DNA from: Massilia mucilaginosa
GTDB taxonomy: Bacteria; Pseudomonadota; Gammaproteobacteria; Burkholderiales; Burkholderiaceae_D
Length of the DNA: 64,000 nt
Direction of reading: 5' to 3'
NCBI RefSeq assembly: GCF_011682145.1
Contig: NZ_WHJH01000002.1
Span: 245,205 to 309,204 of the forward strand
Position 1 is the stretch's first letter, and every line of letters starts with the position of its first letter. This document shows positions 59,823-64,000 of the stretch, one piece after another. Position numbers and translations under genes: made by a program. The notes under the pieces were generated by a model. The model was not told the DNA's origin. It did not search any database and worked only from the letters and a program-made list of their open reading frames with translations.

Positions 59823-61207
59823 ATGTCGAACATTTGCCAGAACACGCTCAGTAGCGCCTCGCCGGATGCACCGCAGGCCGCCCCTCCCGAATATCAATCC
59901 GCCGTCAACGACACATTCTTCCGCAAGGAGGTGGCGCAAGCGCATTCCAATCAGTGGATGGGTGCCATTCGGCTCGCCCAGCCCATGTCGGCGAGAATCG
60001 TGGCAGGCTTGGCCCTGGTCATTGCGTTGTGCCTGCTTGCCTACATTTTCTTTGGCACCGTGACCAGAAAAGCACGGGTGACAGGCATGACCTTGCCTGT
60101 CGGAGGAAGCTTGACGATCTCCGCGATGAACACGGGAATTCTGACCCGCAGCTTCGTGAACGAAGGTCAAGCCGTTATCGCCGGGCAGCCGCTGTTCGAG
60201 GTGTCGACGGAACGCCAGGGAAGCAGCGGAGAAATTTCCATGCTGGTGGCTCAACAGTTAACAATTCAGAAAAACACGTTGGCATCCGAGCGTCGTACTC
60301 GCGTGGCGCAGCATCGCGAAAAGGCGGCCGCCATCGATGAGCGCTTGGTGAATGTCAATGCGGAGACGCTGGAACTGGATCAGGAAATCGCGTTAGCGCA
60401 GCGGCGCCTCGACCTCGCAAAGTCGAGCTTGGCCAAATACGAAACCTTGCAAGGCAGTGGCTTCGTTTCGGCAGCACAGACGCAGCAAAAGCAGGAAGAA
60501 CTGATTGATCTTGGCGCAAGAATGAGTACGCTTACAAGAGCAAGGCTGCAACTGCAAGCGAGCAAGCTGAACCTGGCTACCGAACGTACCACCAGCGTGG
60601 GCGAGCTGGACAACGTAACGAGTCAATTGCAGCGTTCGGAGGCCGTCGTCGACCAGGAGATAGCCGAAAATCACAGCCGGAAAACCAGCCTGATACTTGC
60701 ACCGCAGACAGGCGTGGTGGCGACGATTACCTACCGCTCCGGGCAACCGGTCGCCGCGGCTCAGTCCCTGGCAGTGTTGATACCTCAGGCGAACGACAAG
60801 CAAAAAGCGGAACTTCTGGAAGTCCAGCTTTACGCACCTAGCCGGATGATCGGTTTTGTCGCCGCAGGCCAGACAGTCTTGATCCGTTACCAAGCCTATC
60901 CCTATCAGAAATTCGGCCTGCATCAGGGGCGCATCGTCGATATCAGCAAGGCGCCCTTTGCGCCCGCTGATCTTCCCCCACAGCTGGCCAGCACGATATT
61001 AAGCAATGCTCAACAAAGCACGCCGGGGGCAACAGCAACGAAGCGTTGTTTCGAATCAAAGTACAGTTGTCGCGCCAGAGCATCGATGTCTATGGCGTGG
61101 TGCAGCCACTGCGTGCCGGGATGACGCTGGAAGCGGATATCGTCCAGGACCGGCGACGCATTTGGGAATGGATCGCGGCCCCTTTGCTGGCGGCGGCGCA
61201 GCGTTAA
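59823..61207 (+). pseudogene. HlyD-family periplasmic adaptor, frameshifted near the 3' end
   Basis: The adaptor would bridge an inner-membrane exporter to the outer membrane. The first 400 residues are intact: a cytoplasmic tail, a membrane segment (about 58-78, RIVAGLALVIALCLLAYIFF), a biotinyl-lipoyl part (GGSLTISAMNTGILTRSF), a coiled coil (AETLELDQEIALAQRRLDLA) and a second half (APQTGVVATITYRSGQPV). A missing base in the G-run at 61025-61029 shifts the frame; restoring it gives NEALFRIKVQLSR through IWEWIAAPLLAAAQR and a stop at 61207, for 461 residues. Read as is, the frame ends at 61124 with a foreign tail. Indel error or real decay. Confidence 0.85.
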
Positions 61208-61228
61208 GTCAATTCGAAGGAGCCGGAG

Positions 61229-63321
61229 ATGAAAACTATCCTGCAGACCGAATCGAGCGAATGCGGCCTGGCGTGTCTCGCCATGGTGGCCAGCCATTTC
61301 GGCAGTCATATCGACCTTGCGGATTTACGACGGCGCTTTTCGATCAGTCTCAAGGGCGCGAGCCTGGCTCAACTAATGCGCCACGCTGGCTCGATGCATC
61401 TGGCAGCGCGGCCTTTAAGGCTGGCGCTGGAAGAGCTGGGTGCCTTGAAGTGCCCTTGCATTCTGCACTGGGACCTGAATCACTTTGTCGTACTGAAGAA
61501 AATCAAGCGCAGCCTGCGCGGCATCATTACCGTCGTCATTCTCGATCCGGCCGTCGGCGAACGCATTCTCACCATGACTGAAGTGTCGGACCACTTTACC
61601 GGAATCGCACTGGAACTTTTGCCGACGGCGCAATTCGAGCAACAAGACGCGACCCGGAAGATGTCGATCAAACAGCTGACCGGCCCGGTCGTGGGATTGC
61701 GCCGGGCCTTATTGCAAGTGTTTGCACTTGCACTTGCGCTGGAAGTGTTTGCGCTTGTTTCGCCCCTGTTCAATCAATACGTTATCGATGAGGTGATCGT
61801 CAGTGGCGATCACCAGTTGCTGCAGATATTGGTGGTCGGCTTTGCTCTCTTGTTGATAACGCAGACGCTGATCGGTGTCGCGCGCAGCATGGTGTTGATG
61901 AGATGGAGTATCGACGTCGGCCTGCAGTGGTCGGCCCGTGTTTTCTCGCATCTGATCAGCCTGCCGGCAGTGTTTTTCGAAAACGTCATTTGGGTGACGT
62001 GCTGTCGCGTTTCGGAAGTATCGCCGCAATCCAGCAAACCTTGACGAGCGTTTTTGTAGAGAGTGTCTTGGATGGTTTGATGGCATTGCTGGCGTTGGGG
62101 ATGATGCTGATGTACAGCGCGGAGCTCACCCTGATCGTTGTCATCAGCGTCGCGCTGTACGCGGCATTGAGATGGATTTTTTACCAGCCGCTCAGAATCG
62201 CATCGCAGGAACGCCTGATCCTCGCTGCAAAAGAAAATACGCATTTTGTGGAAACCGTACGGGCTATCGTTCCTCTCAAGTTGTTCGGGCGGGAGACCGA
62301 GCGCAAGGCGCGCTGGCAAAACCTCAAACAGGATGTCGTCAATCGCGACGCCAGGACCGAAAAACTCACCATTCTGATCAAGGCGGCGAACAGTACCATC
62401 ATCGGCTTGCAAGGACTGATCGTTTTCTACATTGGGGCGGGGCTGGTGCTGCGCAATGCGCTGACGGTGGGTATGTTGATGGCATTTATCAGTTACGCGG
62501 CGACATTCGCAGGTCGTATGGTCAGCCTCGTGGATATGTTGATCAATCTGAAGATGCTTGGGCTGCACGCCGAGCGTCTATCCGATATCGTTCTTGAGCC
62601 GGCGGAGCCCACGATCACGTGGGAGAGTGACCTAAGCCGTATTTCTCCCAGCATCACCCTGCGCGATGTGAAATTTCGCTATGCGGACGGCGAACCGTGG
62701 ATTCTGGATGGCGTGAATCTGCACATACCGGCGGGGCAGAGCGTTGCATTGGTCGGCCCCAGCGGATGTGGCAAGACCACGATGTGCAAGATACTTCTCG
62801 GACTGCTTGCGCCCACCGAAGGGGAGGTGATGGTCGATGGAATTCCGATTCGGCAGCTTGGTTTGCAGGCCTATCGAAAACTCGTCGGCACAGTCATGCA
62901 AGATGATGTTCTCTTGGCAGGTTCCATTATTGACAACATCAGTTTTTTCGACAGCAGATGTGAATACGCGGGTGTCGCGCGGTGCGCTCGTCTGGCGGCT
63001 GTACACGAGGAAATCGCTGCCATGCCGATGGGGTATCAGACGCTAGTCGGCGATATGGGGAGTAGTTTGTCTGGCGGCCAGAAACAGCGAATTCTCTTGG
63101 CACGCGCGTTATACAAATCTCCCAAAGTGCTGGCCTTGGATGAAGCGACCAGTCACCTCGATATTCAAAACGAACAGCTCGTCAATGCAGCCTTGAGTGC
63201 AATGGCACTGACGCGCATCATGGTGGCGCACCGCCCGGAAACGATCAACTCTGCGGATCGGGTTGTTGGCATAAATGGCGGCAAGATGCATGAATTACGT
63301 CCAGCACCTCTGGTCATCTAA
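61229..63321 (+). pseudogene. C39-peptidase ABC exporter, frameshifted in the membrane domain
   Basis: A peptidase-containing ABC transporter of the colicin V or lactococcin type, which cuts double-glycine leaders and exports the peptide. The N-terminal C39 peptidase shows Gln6, Cys12 (SSECGLACLAMV), His85 (HWDLNHFVVL) and Asp106. After the A-run at 61980-61983 the frame shifts by one base; the other frame continues RHLGDVLSRFGSIAAIQQTL through the membrane domain and an ATPase with GPSGCGKTTM, LSGGQKQRILLARAL and LALDEATSHLD. Restored length is 698 residues. AAGGAG precedes the start. Both parts are well conserved, so the break may be recent or artefactual. Confidence 0.85.
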
Positions 63322-63403
63322 TCTTAAAGAATATCTAATGAATTTACGATTTTGCAATAATTAGAATGGCAAGATTGGAGATAATAATAACAAGTAAGCG
63401 GGA

Positions 63404-63431
63404 TTGCATGCCATATTATTCTTCTTATGAT
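63404..63431 (+). promoter_or_regulatory. candidate promoter of the peptide gene
   Basis: TTGCAT (63404-63409) and TATGAT (63426-63431) are 16 bases apart in an AT-rich stretch, about 90 bases upstream of the peptide start. Confidence 0.45.
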
Positions 63432-63443
63432 TAGAGGTAATTT

Positions 63444-63467
63444 GGTTAATTCGTCTGGTAATTAACC
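63444..63467. promoter_or_regulatory. dyad just downstream of the peptide promoter
   Basis: GGTTAATT and AATTAACC are perfect 8-bp inverted arms with an 8-base spacer, placed just past the expected transcription start. It could be an operator or a leader hairpin. Confidence 0.45.
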
Positions 63468-63523
63468 GGAAAAAACTAAGTCGTGCAATTCGGCACTACT
63501 TAAAAACCTGTCAAGGAGTAGTC

Positions 63524-63727
63524 ATGCAAGTAATCGACAATGTTGAAATTCTAGAGATGATTGGTGGAAGTCGTTCCAAGAGTATCAAGTGCAAGGTATC
63601 TACATCGGGCGTTGGATGCGAAGGTTCGCTCAATAGTTTCTACGCGGCGTTTGGGGAGGCAGTCGGGCAACTAAATGAGTGGGGAAGCGATTTGGGCTGC
63701 TGGCTGTACGATGTAACTCATAATTGA
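63524..63727 (+). CDS. double-glycine leader peptide, candidate bacteriocin or microcin precursor
   Basis: A 67-residue product with AAGGAG seven bases before the ATG. The first 15 residues (MQVIDNVEILEMIGG) look like a double-glycine leader, the type cut by C39 peptidases such as the one encoded just upstream. The predicted mature peptide is 52 residues, with three cysteines (Cys23, Cys32, Cys59), a Gly-rich and Ser-rich start and an aromatic, hydrophobic second half (NSFYAAFGEAVGQLNEWGSD). No family is recognised and no immunity gene is seen before the window ends. The upstream region is AT-rich, a sign of transfer. Confidence 0.7.
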   Translation: MQVIDNVEILEMIGGSRSKSIKCKVSTSGVGCEGSLNSFYAAFGEAVGQLNEWGSDLGCWLYDVTHN

Positions 63728-63766
63728 CTGGGCACTATATCGGCGTATTGCCGGTATTAAGACTGT

Positions 63767-64000
63767 AGGGCACCTCGAAAAACCGCCGCAGCCGTGGCAT
63801 CATAGCGGCTCCACGTTGCTGACCTAATTTCATGATCAAGACGAGTCTGTTTGCCGACCAAGAGCGCGAAGCCAAGCTGAACAAGCTTGGTGATGCGCTC
63901 AAGGTGATGGAGCAGCATGTCGACTTCGTCGCGCTTGCCGATGCGGTTGACGAAGCGGCTCCACGTCCCGGCCGCGAACGCGGCGGGCGTCCTCCGTTCC
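63767..64000 (+). mobile_element. IS5-family insertion sequence, left part
   Basis: The element begins near GGGCACCTCGAAAAACC, which I take as the left inverted end, and runs past the window. The exact end and target duplication cannot be set without the right end. It lies about 40 bases after the peptide gene. Confidence 0.65.
63832..64000 (+). CDS. IS5-family transposase, N-terminal fragment
   Basis: Fifty-six codons are visible (MIKTSLFADQEREAKLNKLG, then DFVALADAVDEAAPRPGRER and GGRPPF). The VDxAAPRPxRxxGGRPPF pattern is the N-terminal signature of IS5-type DDE transposases. The catalytic part lies beyond the window edge. Confidence 0.85.
   Translation, partial: MIKTSLFADQEREAKLNKLGDALKVMEQHVDFVALADAVDEAAPRPGRERGGRPPF

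Noticed and set aside
61020..61035. Programmed -1 frameshifting in the HlyD-like gene
   Set aside because: Slippage on the G5 run is conceivable, but there is no standard slippery heptamer, and a second similar break in the next gene makes an indel more likely.

Overview
The window is GC-rich, with dense codirectional operons, frequent ATGA stop/start overlaps and beta-proteobacterial gene orders (dcw cluster running into lpxC-secA; argJ-ATPase-mutT; pilB-pilC-pilD-coaE-zapD-yacG). The protein families and their order point to Oxalobacteraceae, most likely the Massilia/Telluria/Duganella group. This is inferred from gene content, not from a database search. No rRNA, tRNA or CRISPR array was recognised.

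Layout. 1-12.4 kb: division and cell-wall cluster (murE 3' end, murF, mraY, murD, ftsW, murG, murC, ddl, ftsQ, ftsA, ftsZ), closed by a strong terminator and a REP-like tandem plus inverted repeat. 12.5-20.5 kb: an uncharacterised exported protein, a peroxiredoxin, a GNAT enzyme, a DMT transporter, lpxC (probably leaderless), a DUF721/DciA-like gene and secA. 20.5-25.9 kb: poorly characterised envelope or secreted proteins (OmpA-like, Cys-containing peptide, DUF192, DUF945-like, a possible DUF4034 protein). 26-33.9 kb: argJ, a DUF815 ATPase, a NUDIX enzyme and a D-amino-acid dehydrogenase on the plus strand, facing a histidine kinase, yacG, zapD, coaE and pilD on the minus strand. 34-35.9 kb: an acyltransferase and a low-GC Phd/RelE-type toxin-antitoxin pair inserted between pilD and pilC. 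36-41.2 kb: pilC, pilB, a CorC-like membrane protein and a ClpP-like protease.

41.3-59.6 kb is a purine and nucleic-acid catabolism block. It holds HIU hydrolase and allantoinase (divergent), xanthine dehydrogenase XdhA-XdhB-XdhC, guanine deaminase, an exported adenosine deaminase, an Oar-like TonB receptor, and a tightly overlapping operon of lipoprotein 5'-nucleotidase, exported phospholipase D-like protein and exported S1/P1 nuclease, followed by a MipA/OmpV porin-like protein. Together these could turn extracellular nucleic acid into nucleosides and bases and then oxidise the purines to allantoate. Urate oxidase and OHCU decarboxylase are not in the window.

59.8-64 kb is the most novel part: an HlyD-type adaptor, a C39-peptidase ABC exporter and a 67-residue peptide with a double-glycine leader, bordered by an IS5-type element cut by the window edge. 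This looks like a small bacteriocin or microcin-like export locus. Both the adaptor and the exporter carry a single-base frameshift in a homopolymer, so the locus is either decaying or affected by sequence error.
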